64,000 nucleotides of DNA from Kaistia terrae (GTDB lineage: Bacteria; Pseudomonadota; Alphaproteobacteria; Rhizobiales; Kaistiaceae). The stretch covers positions 806,001-870,000 of the forward strand of contig NZ_JAPKNH010000002.1 in assembly GCF_026344005.1 (NCBI RefSeq), in the 5' to 3' direction. Positions 35,505 to 43,219 of this stretch are shown here, piece after piece. The translations under genes were made by a program, and so were the position numbers. Positions within the stretch are counted from its first letter, which is position 1. Each line of letters starts with the position of its first letter. The notes below the pieces were generated by a model. That model worked only from the letters and a program-made list of their open reading frames with translations, made no database searches and had not been told where the DNA came from.

Positions 35505-36659
35505 CTACACGATCGTGAATTCGCGCGGATAGCGGGTCAAATAGTCGAAGCCCTTGTCGGTGACGACGATGGAATCGCCGACCCGCGCGCCGAACGTGTT
35601 GGGGATGGTGATGCCGCCATCGACGGCGAACGTCATGCCGGTTTGCAGCGGGGTCTTGTCGCCGCGCTTCAGTTGCGGCTCTTCAAGGTAGGAATAGCCG
35701 ATGGCGCGGCCCGTGCGATAGGCGAGGCCGAAGCCGGCGGAGCGATAGACTTCCTCCGCCGCCGCATGGACGTCTTCGGCGATGGCGCCGGGCCGGATTT
35801 CCGCCAGCGCGGCCTGCTGGGCGGCCACCACCGTCTCATAGGTGCGCTGCTGCTCGTCGGTCGCCGAGCCAAGGAAGAATTCGCGATCGAAGCCGAGCTT
35901 GAACTGCTTGAACGTCGCCATGCCGCAGAAGCAGAAATAGATCGGGTCGCCCTTGGCGAGCGGCTTCACCGTCGAACGGCGATGAACCATGCAGGTTTCC
36001 CAGCCGGACTGCAGGATCTGCAGATTGTAGATTGTCGGCGAGACGAGCGCGTCCTCGCCATTGTCGGCCAGGAAGCGGGCGGCGCGACGCGTGCCGGCGG
36101 CGATGACAGCAAGCGCCAGCTCGTATTCCGGCACGCCTTCCGCAATCGCGGCGCGACCACCTTCGACCATCGCCACGGCAACCTCGCCGGCCTGGTGCAT
36201 GGTGGCGATCTCATCCGGCGACTTGATGGCGCGCAGGGTGCCGATCGTGCGCGAGACGTCCCGCCAGTCGGCGTCTGGGGCCAGCGCGCGCAGGACCGAG
36301 GCGACACGCGGGTGTGTTTTGAAGGGTTCGATGCCGATGACGCGATAGGTCTGGCCGGCGAAGATCGCCTCGACATGGCGCGGCCACTCGCCGTCGATCC
36401 CGTCGGTCCATTCGCGAACGTCCGGGACCGATCCCATCCGCCGCGCCAACTCGGCTTCCATGGCCGGCGTGATGAGGACGGGGGCACCCAGGCGAGGAAT
36501 GACCAGGAGCGTTGCCCGGTCATACTCCATGCCGAGATAGTCGCAGAAGCCCGAGAAATAGAAGATCGAGTCCGCGTCATGCAGGATGGCGACGTCGATG
36601 CCGTCCTCCGCCAACCGTTGCTGCAACTCGATCGTTCTCGCCTCTTGCACCCGCATCAT
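35505..36659 (-). CDS. M24 (creatinase/aminopeptidase P-fold) protein lacking most metal ligands
   Basis: A 384-residue pita-bread-fold protein: a creatinase-type N-terminal domain (residues 1-130, FYFSGFCDYLGMEYDRATLLVI) and an M24 domain from about 150. Where metal aminopeptidases have Asp-Asp-His-Glu-Glu, I read YFCFCG (no first Asp), GFDREFF (second Asp possibly kept), RTGRAIGYS (His replaced), FAVDGGIT (Glu to Asp) and ARVGDSI (Glu lost). It cannot be a normal metallopeptidase and may act like creatinase or as a different hydrolase. It is relatively near ectoine-type genes, where the M24 hydrolase DoeA/EutD occurs, but it is not a clear DoeA. Confidence 0.82.
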   Translation of the reverse strand: MMRVQEARTIELQQRLAEDGIDVAILHDADSIFYFSGFCDYLGMEYDRATLLVIPRLGAPVLITPAMEAELARRMGSVPDVREWTDGIDGEWPRHVEAIFAGQTYRVIGIEPFKTHPRVASVLRALAPDADWRDVSRTIGTLRAIKSPDEIATMHQAGEVAVAMVEGGRAAIAEGVPEYELALAVIAAGTRRAARFLADNGEDALVSPTIYNLQILQSGWETCMVHRRSTVKPLAKGDPIYFCFCGMATFKQFKLGFDREFFLGSATDEQQRTYETVVAAQQAALAEIRPGAIAEDVHAAAEEVYRSAGFGLAYRTGRAIGYSYLEEPQLKRGDKTPLQTGMTFAVDGGITIPNTFGARVGDSIVVTDKGFDYLTRYPREFTIV

Positions 36660-36716
36660 AACCCTCGCTTCATCGACCCCGGCGCTTGTCGCCGACTGAA
36701 CTTCAATAGGCGTCTC

Positions 36717-36754
36717 TTTAATACGATAAAATCTATGGATTCAATCGTGTATTA
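36717..36754 (-). promoter_or_regulatory. Dyad promoter/operator upstream of the M24 gene
   Basis: In the 153-base gap, TTTAATACGA (36717-36726) and TCGTGTATTA (36745-36754) form a dyad with two extra bases in one arm. Read toward the M24 gene, the element is TCGTATTAAA, identical to that before the Pot-type operon, and it contains a possible -10 TATTAA. This suggests the M24 gene has its own promoter and is co-regulated with the converging operon. Confidence 0.55.
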
Positions 36755-36812
36755 GATGTGCGACGAGAACCGCCGCGCTCTTCACCGCGCCGGTTCTATG
36801 ATTTGTCAGTGG

Positions 36813-37196
36813 CTAGACGGGATCGTATCCGCCATGGGCGTTGTGGGTCTCGGTGCCGGCCAAGGGCGGGTTGAAGACGCAGACGAGATGCAGATCGCCC
36901 TTGAGCGCCCGCAGGATGTGCTCGTCATGCTGGTCGAGCGCATAGACGGTTCCGACCGCGATCGGATGCGTCTTGCCGGTGGCGACATCGAAGACTTCGC
37001 CGGCGCCGGCGATGCAGTAGTTCGTCTCGTAGTGCTCCTTGTAGTGGCAATGCACTTCAGAGCCTTCGGGCACGACCGTGTGGTGGACGGAATAGCCGAG
37101 CCCGTCGCCCTTCACGATCAGCCGCGTGCTGCGCCAACTGTCGGTGACGACATGGCGGTCGGTCTTGCGCAGGTCTTCGACGTCGTGAACGATCAT
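36813..37196 (-). CDS. ectC: Ectoine synthase (EctC), orphan
   Basis: A 127-residue cupin closely matching EctC, which cyclises N-gamma-acetyl-2,4-diaminobutyrate to ectoine. Residues described as essential in EctC are found at the same numbers: W21, S23, T40, the iron ligands E57, Y85 and H93, with Cys106 and Phe108 near the end. The block YALDQHDEHILRA and CVFNPPLAG are diagnostic. No ectA, ectB, ectD or ask_ect lies in the window, so it is an orphan. It sits 24 bases after an amidase gene at the end of an Ehu-like importer operon. In vivo direction of the reaction is unknown. Confidence 0.9.
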   Translation of the reverse strand: MIVHDVEDLRKTDRHVVTDSWRSTRLIVKGDGLGYSVHHTVVPEGSEVHCHYKEHYETNYCIAGAGEVFDVATGKTHPIAVGTVYALDQHDEHILRALKGDLHLVCVFNPPLAGTETHNAHGGYDPV

Positions 37197-37220
37197 GATC
37201 TTGCCTTCTGGGGTTCGGTT

Positions 37221-38531
37221 TCAGCGGTGGGAAGAAGCGAGGACGGCCTCGACCGAGGCGGCGAGGGCGAGCAGGGCGCTGTCATGCCCATTCCGCCCTG
37301 TCAGCATCAGCCCGATCGGTTGGCCCTGCGCGATGGGAAGGCTGACGCTCGGCGCATCGATGCGATTGGCCACCTCGGTCAGCCGGAAGGTCAGGCGGTT
37401 TGCGGGGTAATAATGTTCGTCGTCCGAGACGTCGTCGACGCGCGGCGGCAGGATCGGCACGGTCGGCGTCAGCAGCCCATCGAAGCCTTCGAGGTCGCGG
37501 TGATAGGCCTTCGCCAACCGCGCCAACTCCTGCCGGGCGCGGAGATAGGCGACGGCGGACACATCCTTGCCAAGCTGGATGCGCGGGCCGACACGCGGAT
37601 CGTAGTCCGCCGCGCGGCTCTCGAGATGAGGCTGGTGCCAGGCGAAAGCCTCGGCGACGATGAGGCCGCCCTCGACGGCGATCCGGCCATAGCTCTCCAA
37701 TTCCGGCCAGTCGCGCTCAACGATTACCGCGCCGGCTTGCCGGAGGGTTTCGACAGCCTCCAGGAAGCGGGCAGTGACCGCCTCGTCGGCGGCGTCGAGC
37801 GCGAATTTTGGCGGCAGCAGGAAGCGGTGGCCGCGCAGGTCGGCGGGCTGGATCGCCGTCTCGCCGGTGATCGCCTGATCGGCGCGGGTGCAGGTCTGGA
37901 TATCCCGCGCCAGGAATCCGGGGACGTCAAAGCTTGTGGACAGGTGGAGCAGGCCCTCATCCGGGTAGCGACCCTTGCTGGGCTTGAAGGCGGCAAGGCC
38001 GCAAAAGGCGGCGGGGATACGGACGGAGCCGCTGGTGTCGCTGCCCAGCGCCAGATCGGCAAAACCGAGCGCCACGGCGACGGCGCCGCCGGATGTCGAG
38101 CCGCCGGCGATCCGCTCGCGCGACGGATCGAGCGGTGTGCGCGGCGTGCCGAAATGTGGATTGAGCCCGAGCGCGCCGAAGGCGAACTCGGTCATGTTGG
38201 TCTGGCTGGTGACGACCGCGCCGTTCGCCCGCAGCCTGGCCACCAGCGCGGCGTCTTCCTTCGCCGGCGGGGCGTCCCGGAGAAGCTTCGCCCCGGCGGT
38301 CGTCGGCCAGCCGGCGACGTCGAAGCAGGCTTTTGCTGCGACGGTCAGTCCATAAAGCGCCGGCCGGGCGGACGGGGATGCCGCCAGCGTATCCCAGGCC
38401 GCCGCCTCCCGCAGCGCGGCTTCATCGCGCCGGCGGAGAATGGCCAGCCTGGCGTCCTCGGGGTGCGCGTCGATCCGCGCCAGTTGCTGCGCGACGTTGT
38501 GGCGAAAGTCGCCGGCCAGGGTCTGCGTCAT
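37221..38531 (-). CDS. Amidase signature family protein
   Basis: A 436-residue amidase with the Ser-cisSer-Lys triad: Lys in TVAAKACFDV near residue 67, first Ser in GGSTSGGAVAVALG near 145 and the nucleophile region GSDTSGSVRIPAAFCGLAAF near 164. Cytoplasmic. It cleaves an amide or acylamide; between an Ehu-like importer and ectC, a role on an acetylated diaminobutyrate-like compound is possible, in place of the usual DoeB-type deacetylase, but nothing in the sequence proves it. It is 10 bases downstream of the ABC ATPase. Confidence 0.88.
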   Translation of the reverse strand: MTQTLAGDFRHNVAQQLARIDAHPEDARLAILRRRDEAALREAAAWDTLAASPSARPALYGLTVAAKACFDVAGWPTTAGAKLLRDAPPAKEDAALVARLRANGAVVTSQTNMTEFAFGALGLNPHFGTPRTPLDPSRERIAGGSTSGGAVAVALGFADLALGSDTSGSVRIPAAFCGLAAFKPSKGRYPDEGLLHLSTSFDVPGFLARDIQTCTRADQAITGETAIQPADLRGHRFLLPPKFALDAADEAVTARFLEAVETLRQAGAVIVERDWPELESYGRIAVEGGLIVAEAFAWHQPHLESRAADYDPRVGPRIQLGKDVSAVAYLRARQELARLAKAYHRDLEGFDGLLTPTVPILPPRVDDVSDDEHYYPANRLTFRLTEVANRIDAPSVSLPIAQGQPIGLMLTGRNGHDSALLALAASVEAVLASSHR

Positions 38532-38541
38532 GATCTCGCTC

Positions 38542-39312
38542 TCAGCTCAGATGGACGGCGCGCAGGAACGCGCGGGTGCGCTCGTTTCGCGGCTCGTTGA
38601 GGATTTGCTGCGGTGTCCCGTCTTCCAGGATCCGGCCACCTTCCATGAAGCAGATCCGGTCGGCAATCGCACGGGCGACGCCGATCTGGTGCGTGACGAC
38701 GACGATCGTCAGGTCGCGCTCATGCGCCAGCGCGCGCATCACTTCCAGAACCTCGCCGACGCGCTCGGGATCGAGCGCCGAGGTGGCTTCGTCGAACAGC
38801 ATGATTTCCGGCTCCAGGGCCATGGCGCGGGCGATGGCGACCCGCTGCTGCTGGCCGCCGGAAAGCGTCGCCGGATAGTTCTGCAGCTTGTCGGAAAGCC
38901 CGACCTGCGCCAGCAGCGCGGCGGCGCGCGCTTCGGCCTCGGCCTGCGACAGACCCAGCACATGGCGCGGCGCGGCGGCGACATTGCCGAGCGCGGTCAG
39001 GTTGGGAAACAGGTTGAAGTTCTGGAACACCATGCCGACCAGCGAGCGCATGTCGCGCAGGTGCTTTCGCGTCGGCTTGATGCGGTGCTTGCCGCCCGCC
39101 GCGTCCCAGAGAGGCCGGCCGTCGAGGCTGACCTTGCCCTGATCGATATCCTGCAGCGCCATGATGATGCGCAGCAGCGTCGACTTGCCGGAGCCGCTCG
39201 GGCCGATGATCGCGACCTTCTCGCCGCGCGCGACGCGAAAATCGAACTGGTCCAGCACGACGGTCTGGCCGAAGCGCTTGTCCACTTTGTCGAAGGTGAT
39301 CATGTCGCTCAT
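38542..39312 (-). CDS. Polar amino acid-type ABC transporter ATP-binding protein (EhuA-like)
   Basis: A 256-residue ATPase: Walker A IGPSGSGKSTLLRII, Q-loop MVFQNFNLFPNLTALGN, signature LSGGQQQRVAIARAMAL, Walker B IMLFDEATSALD and switch HQ in VVVTHQIG. It belongs to the GlnQ/HisP group, to which EhuA (ectoine uptake) also belongs. The switch region THQIGVARAIADRICFMEGGRI is normal. The ATG at 39312 overlaps the permease stop by 4 bases; the longer open frame upstream lies in another gene's antisense frame space. Confidence 0.9.
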   Translation of the reverse strand: MSDMITFDKVDKRFGQTVVLDQFDFRVARGEKVAIIGPSGSGKSTLLRIIMALQDIDQGKVSLDGRPLWDAAGGKHRIKPTRKHLRDMRSLVGMVFQNFNLFPNLTALGNVAAAPRHVLGLSQAEAEARAAALLAQVGLSDKLQNYPATLSGGQQQRVAIARAMALEPEIMLFDEATSALDPERVGEVLEVMRALAHERDLTIVVVTHQIGVARAIADRICFMEGGRILEDGTPQQILNEPRNERTRAFLRAVHLS

Positions 39313-39974
39313 GCGTAGCGGGTCCCGAGGCGCTGGCGCAGCAGGAACACGGCAAACGCCGCGATCAGGCTCATGACGAGATAGGCGATTGCCGCCATGG
39401 TCATCGGCTCGACATAGCGGAAGCTTTGCGAGCCGGCGTCGTTGGCGGCGAACATCAGTTCCGGGACGGTGATCGCGGCCAGGATCGGGGTATCCTTGAG
39501 CATGGTGATGAAGGTGTTGCCGAGCGAGGGAACCAGCGGCGCGATCGCCTGCGGCAGGATGAGGTAGCGATAGGCGGCGAACCGCGAGAAGCGCAGGCTT
39601 TCGATCGCGTCCCACTGGCCGCGCGGGATGCTGTCGAGCCCGGCGCGATAGGCTTCCGCGACATAGGCGCCGTGATAGAGGCCAAGCGCCAGGATGCCGG
39701 TGGTGACCGGCTCCAGCACGATGCCGGCATCCGGCAGCACGAAGAACAGGACGTAGACCTGGATCAGCAGCGGCGTCGACCGCAGCAGTTCGACCAGCCC
39801 GCGCCCGAGCCAGGCAATGGCGGTTTGCTTCGAGCGGCCGAGGGCCAGCAGCACGGCGCCGATGATAAGCGAGGCGAAAAAGCCGCCGATCGTCGCGATG
39901 AAGGTGACGACCGCGCCGCGCAGCAGCGCCGGCAGGATCTCGGCCGCGAACGGCCAGGAGAAGATCTCCGTCAT
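39309..39974 (-). CDS. Polar amino acid-type ABC transporter permease (EhuD-like)
   Basis: A 221-residue permease with five or six hydrophobic segments and the HisM/GlnP-family marks ELLRSTPLLIQVYVLFFVLP near residues 62-81 and RGQWDAIESLRFSRFAAYRY near 118. It is the second permease of the importer, its ATG overlapping the stop of the first (39971-39974). It sits in the inner membrane with its partner and the EhuA-like ATPase. Confidence 0.9.
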   Translation of the reverse strand: MTEIFSWPFAAEILPALLRGAVVTFIATIGGFFASLIIGAVLLALGRSKQTAIAWLGRGLVELLRSTPLLIQVYVLFFVLPDAGIVLEPVTTGILALGLYHGAYVAEAYRAGLDSIPRGQWDAIESLRFSRFAAYRYLILPQAIAPLVPSLGNTFITMLKDTPILAAITVPELMFAANDAGSQSFRYVEPMTMAAIAYLVMSLIAAFAVFLLRQRLGTRYA

Positions 39975-40633
39975 GCCGGCTGACCCGTCTGGCGGCCGCG
40001 CGACAGCACCTTTTCCATCCGGCGCATGAAGCTGGCCGCGATCAGCGAAATGACGAGATAGATCGCCAGCGTCACCAGCAGCACGTTGCCGGAGCTGTAG
40101 GTCTTGGTGATGATCGATTTCGCCTGGAAGGTCAGATCCGGAATGGTGATCAGCGAGACCAGCGAGGTCGCCTTGATCAGCTCGATCAGCAGGTTGCTGA
40201 ACAGCGGCATCATCATGATCAGCGCTTCCGGCAGGATGACGATGCGCAGCGTCTGGAAATAGCTGAAGTTGAGCGCGGCGGCGGCGTCCAACTGGCCCTG
40301 AGGCACGGCCTGGATGCAGCTTCGCACCACTTCCGCGCCATAGGCGCCGAAGCAGAGCCCGAGGCCGAGCGTCGCGCATTGCAGCGGCGTCAGGTCGATG
40401 CCGAGATAGGGCAGGACGTAGAACAGCCAGAACAGCTGGACGAGCGCCGAGGTGCCGCGGAAGAACTCGACATAGACGCCGGAGGCGATGCGAAGCACGC
40501 GCAGCTTCGACGATCGCGCCACGCCGGCGACGATCGCCAGAACCAAAGCGAGCAACGCCGAAAGGACCGACAATTTGACGGTCCACCAGACGCCGGCCAG
40601 AAAATCGAAGCGGTATTCCCAGATCAGGGCCAT
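39971..40633 (-). CDS. Polar amino acid-type ABC transporter permease (EhuC-like)
   Basis: A 220-residue HisM/GlnP-family permease: VEFFRGTSALVQLFWLFYVLP near residues 55-75 and the loop QAVPQGQLDAAAALNFSYFQ near 108. Five hydrophobic segments. The ATG at 40633 is preferred over a TTG one codon upstream. Between it and the binding-protein gene is a 10-base-pair hairpin, which commonly sets a higher expression of the binding protein than of the membrane parts. Confidence 0.9.
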   Translation of the reverse strand: MALIWEYRFDFLAGVWWTVKLSVLSALLALVLAIVAGVARSSKLRVLRIASGVYVEFFRGTSALVQLFWLFYVLPYLGIDLTPLQCATLGLGLCFGAYGAEVVRSCIQAVPQGQLDAAAALNFSYFQTLRIVILPEALIMMMPLFSNLLIELIKATSLVSLITIPDLTFQAKSIITKTYSSGNVLLVTLAIYLVISLIAASFMRRMEKVLSRGRQTGQPA

Positions 40634-40650
40634 CAAACCGAACTCGAAAA

Positions 40651-40680
40651 CGGGACGCGCATCCTCGGACGCGCGTCCCG
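40651..40680 (-). repeat. Intercistronic hairpin (transcript stabilising or attenuating)
   Basis: CGGGACGCGC and GCGCGTCCCG pair perfectly around ATCCTCGGAC in the gap between the binding-protein and permease genes. It lacks a T-run, so partial termination or protection of the upstream mRNA from 3' decay is more likely than full termination. Confidence 0.55.
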
Positions 40681-40691
40681 GTCAGGGAAGG

Positions 40692-41540
40692 CTACTTGCA
40701 GAGCTCAGCGAGCTTGACCGTGCCGTCGGGAATGTCGGCCGCGGTGAAGCCATAGGGTTCGCCGATCTTGGCGGCCTCGCCCGAGGTCAGGATCACGGCG
40801 AGATGTTTGTTGAATTCGTCGACGAAGGGCTGGTCTTCGAGGCGGAAGGCGTAGCTGCCGATGCCGATCGCCGGCTTGCCGTCGATGATCGCCTGCTCGA
40901 ACGGGATCGCGCGCTCGACGGCGGGATCATTGGCGGTCTTGATCGTCGACTGGACGGTGACGCCGGTGTTGAGGAACGCATCGATGCGCTTGGTCTTCAC
41001 CGCCGCAAGCAGCGAGGCGACGTCGGGCAGGGTGACGAGCTGGTCCTTGGAGACGCCGGCGGCCAGGGCGTGGTCGGCGATCGGGCCGCCGCCGGTCAGG
41101 TAGCCGAGCTTGATCGCCGGATCCTTGGCGATGTCGGAGTAGCTGTGGATGCCCTTCGGGTTGCCCGCGGCCACGATGATCCCGTCATTGACGAAATGCG
41201 TCGGCTCGGCGAAGGCGACCAGCTTGCAGCGGTCGGGGCGGATGTAGAGGTCGGAGGCGATGATGTCGAAGCGGCGGGCCTGCAGGCCGGGGATCAGCGC
41301 GCCGAACTGCGTGGGTACTGCCTCGAGTTCGACCTTGCCGATCTTGGCGAGGACGGCGTTCAGCAGGTCCACCTCATAGCCGGTCAGCTTGCCGTTTGGC
41401 CCGGTGACGATGAAGGGTTCCTGCTCGGCGAAGCCGACGCGGACCGTCTTGCCTGCCTTGACGTCGTCGAGAAGGCCGGCGGATGCGCCGGAGAGTGAGG
41501 CGAGCAGAAGCGCTGCGCCGACGAGAGCCGATCTTATCAT
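40692..41540 (-). CDS. Polar amino acid-type ABC substrate-binding protein (EhuB-like)
   Basis: A 282-residue periplasmic binding protein. Signal peptide SALVGAALLLASLSGASAG, then a family 3 binding domain with RVGFAEQEPFIVTGPNGKLT in part, FGALIPGLQARRFDIIASDL near 72 and ERA-type end AKIGEPYGFTAADIP. The pattern (GALIPGLQ, PDRC, EP, GNPKGIHSYSDIA) is like EhuB-type ectoine-binding proteins, though other polar amino acid ligands remain possible. GGAG precedes the ATG at 41540. It is the first gene of the MocR-linked operon. Confidence 0.85.
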   Translation of the reverse strand: MIRSALVGAALLLASLSGASAGLLDDVKAGKTVRVGFAEQEPFIVTGPNGKLTGYEVDLLNAVLAKIGKVELEAVPTQFGALIPGLQARRFDIIASDLYIRPDRCKLVAFAEPTHFVNDGIIVAAGNPKGIHSYSDIAKDPAIKLGYLTGGGPIADHALAAGVSKDQLVTLPDVASLLAAVKTKRIDAFLNTGVTVQSTIKTANDPAVERAIPFEQAIIDGKPAIGIGSYAFRLEDQPFVDEFNKHLAVILTSGEAAKIGEPYGFTAADIPDGTVKLAELCK

Positions 41541-41579
41541 GCTGGTATGCTCCACACCGCCATTGTTTGCGTCACATAA

Positions 41580-41754
41580 CCATACAAACAGTGCAAGGTT
41601 TCGGAAGAATGTATGTTTCAAATGTATGGAGAAGTGGCGATTTTTCACCCCACAATTCCGTTGAAGGGCGGAATGGAATTACTTCCCATTCGGATCGGTA
41701 GGCCTGTAGCTTGTGACAGGCGCGAGCGCGGGATATCTGCAACGCCATACAAAC
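41580..41754. promoter_or_regulatory. MocR-type operator region with four CCATACA-like boxes
   Basis: The divergent gap between the EhuB-like and MocR genes holds CCATACAAAC at 41580-41589 and again at 41745-41754, plus two reversed relatives: ATGTATGTTT at 41609-41618 and ATGTATGG at 41622-41629. Repeated direct and inverted boxes are typical for MocR/GabR regulators, which bind as head-to-tail dimers. The first three lie next to the transporter start, the fourth 20 bases before the MocR start. Confidence 0.55.
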
Positions 41755-41773
41755 GCGTGTCGCGGAGATGCAC

Positions 41774-43186
41774 ATGGGACGTTCCCCGTCGATCGGTCCT
41801 GGCAGTCCCCGATGGAGCCCGAGGCTGGAAGAAGCCTCGCCGTCCAAGCATCAGGGCATCTTCGACGCCCTTGTGGCCGATATCGCCAGCGGCCGGCTGC
41901 GGCCCGGCGATCGTCTGCCGCCGCAGCGCGCGGTCGCCGCCGCGCTGGGGGTGGATCTTACCACCGTCACCAAAGCCTATAGTCGCGCGCGCGAAGAGGG
42001 GATCATCGACGCCACGACGGGGAGGGGATCTTTCGTCGCGGGCGAGCCCCGTCCCGCCAGCACTCTCGCGGATGTCGCGGCAGGGGCGATCGATCTCAGC
42101 AAGAACAGCCCGCCAAAGCCGCAGGATTTCCAGCGCATTCTGGCGCGGGATATCGGCCAGGCCTTGTCCGGCAGCGACGAATCCCTGCTCGATTATCAGG
42201 AAACGGGCGGCAGTTGGACCAATCGCTCGGCAGGGGCGACATGGCTCGGTCAGCGCGTCGACGGCTGCGCGCCGGACCGCGTGATCCTGGCCTCAGGAGC
42301 TCAGAGCGCCCTGTTCGCCATTTGCCATCTGCTGTGTCGCGCATCCAGACATGTGGCCGTCGGGGAGTTCTGCTATCCGGGAATTCACACGGTCGCCGCC
42401 CAGCAGGAGCTCGTGCTCGTTCCGCTGGCGATGGATGGCGAGGGCATCCTGCCGGCCGCGTTCGAGGACGCCTGCCGGCTCCAGTCGCTCGACGCGTTGT
42501 ACATAACCCCGACCGCGGACAACCCGACGACGGCGAGCCTTTCTGAGCTACGGCGGCAGGAGATTGTCCGGATCGCCCGCAAGCACGCGGTTTCGATTAT
42601 CGAGGATGATCCTTACGGCGCATTGCTCGATGCGCCGCCGCCGGCGATCGCTTCCCTTGGTCCGGACATCACCTGGCATATCGCGACCCTATCGAAATGC
42701 CTGACGCCGGCCCTGCGTTTTGGCTATGTCGCCGCGCCATCTCCCAAACAGGCGCAGGAATTGGCGGCGACGCTGCAAGCCATGACGATGATGGCGTCGC
42801 CATTGCTGGCCGGCATCGCCACACGGTGGATCCGTTCCGGCTTCCTGCAGGAAATGTCAGCCGCCATTGGCGCGGAGAACACCGGGCGGCAAGAACTCGC
42901 CGCGTCGATTCTCTCCGGAATGAGATTGGCAGCCAATCCTTCCGCTCCCCATCTCTGGTTGACGTTGCCCGATCCCTGGCGAGCGTTCGATTTCGTTCGC
43001 CAGGCGGAGCTCCGGGGCGTGCTGATCCTGGCGAGTGCCAGTTTTGCGATCGCCAAGCCGTCACTCGAAGCTGTCCGGATCTCGCTAGGCGCCGCGCCGG
43101 ATCGCGGCGCGTTGGAAACGGCGCTGCGGAGCCTCCGGAGCCTGCTTGATCAATCTCCGCCCGATACGCGCCGCGCTATAGTCTGA
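41774..43186 (+). CDS. MocR/GabR family transcriptional regulator with aminotransferase domain
   Basis: A 470-residue fusion of a GntR winged helix-turn-helix (residues 25-95, GDRLPPQRAVAAALGVDLTT) and a fold type I PLP-aminotransferase domain. The Schiff-base Lys is in ATLSKCLTPALRFGYV near residue 300 and the phosphate region in IEDDPYG. Such proteins sense amino-compounds through PLP; EnuR, the ectoine-catabolism regulator, is in this family. ATG 41774 has GGAG 6 bases upstream and is preferred to 41768. It is divergent from the Ehu-like operon, and likely controls it. Confidence 0.88.
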   Translation: MGRSPSIGPGSPRWSPRLEEASPSKHQGIFDALVADIASGRLRPGDRLPPQRAVAAALGVDLTTVTKAYSRAREEGIIDATTGRGSFVAGEPRPASTLADVAAGAIDLSKNSPPKPQDFQRILARDIGQALSGSDESLLDYQETGGSWTNRSAGATWLGQRVDGCAPDRVILASGAQSALFAICHLLCRASRHVAVGEFCYPGIHTVAAQQELVLVPLAMDGEGILPAAFEDACRLQSLDALYITPTADNPTTASLSELRRQEIVRIARKHAVSIIEDDPYGALLDAPPPAIASLGPDITWHIATLSKCLTPALRFGYVAAPSPKQAQELAATLQAMTMMASPLLAGIATRWIRSGFLQEMSAAIGAENTGRQELAASILSGMRLAANPSAPHLWLTLPDPWRAFDFVRQAELRGVLILASASFAIAKPSLEAVRISLGAAPDRGALETALRSLRSLLDQSPPDTRRAIV

Positions 43187-43219
43187 CGCCCGCGCCGATC
43201 GCGACAAGGTCGGCGATGC

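Noticed and set aside
35505-36659. Assigning the M24 protein as ectoine hydrolase DoeA/EutD
   Set aside because: The fold and neighbourhood fit loosely, but most metal ligands are missing and the gene looks regulated with the Pot-type operon, so the name would overstate the evidence.
36813-37196. A complete ectoine biosynthesis operon
   Set aside because: No aminotransferase EctB, acetyltransferase EctA or aspartokinase lies in the neighbourhood.
36756-38600. A 614-residue plus-strand open frame opposite ectC and the amidase
   Set aside because: The minus-strand genes have full family signatures; the plus frame is composition-driven.
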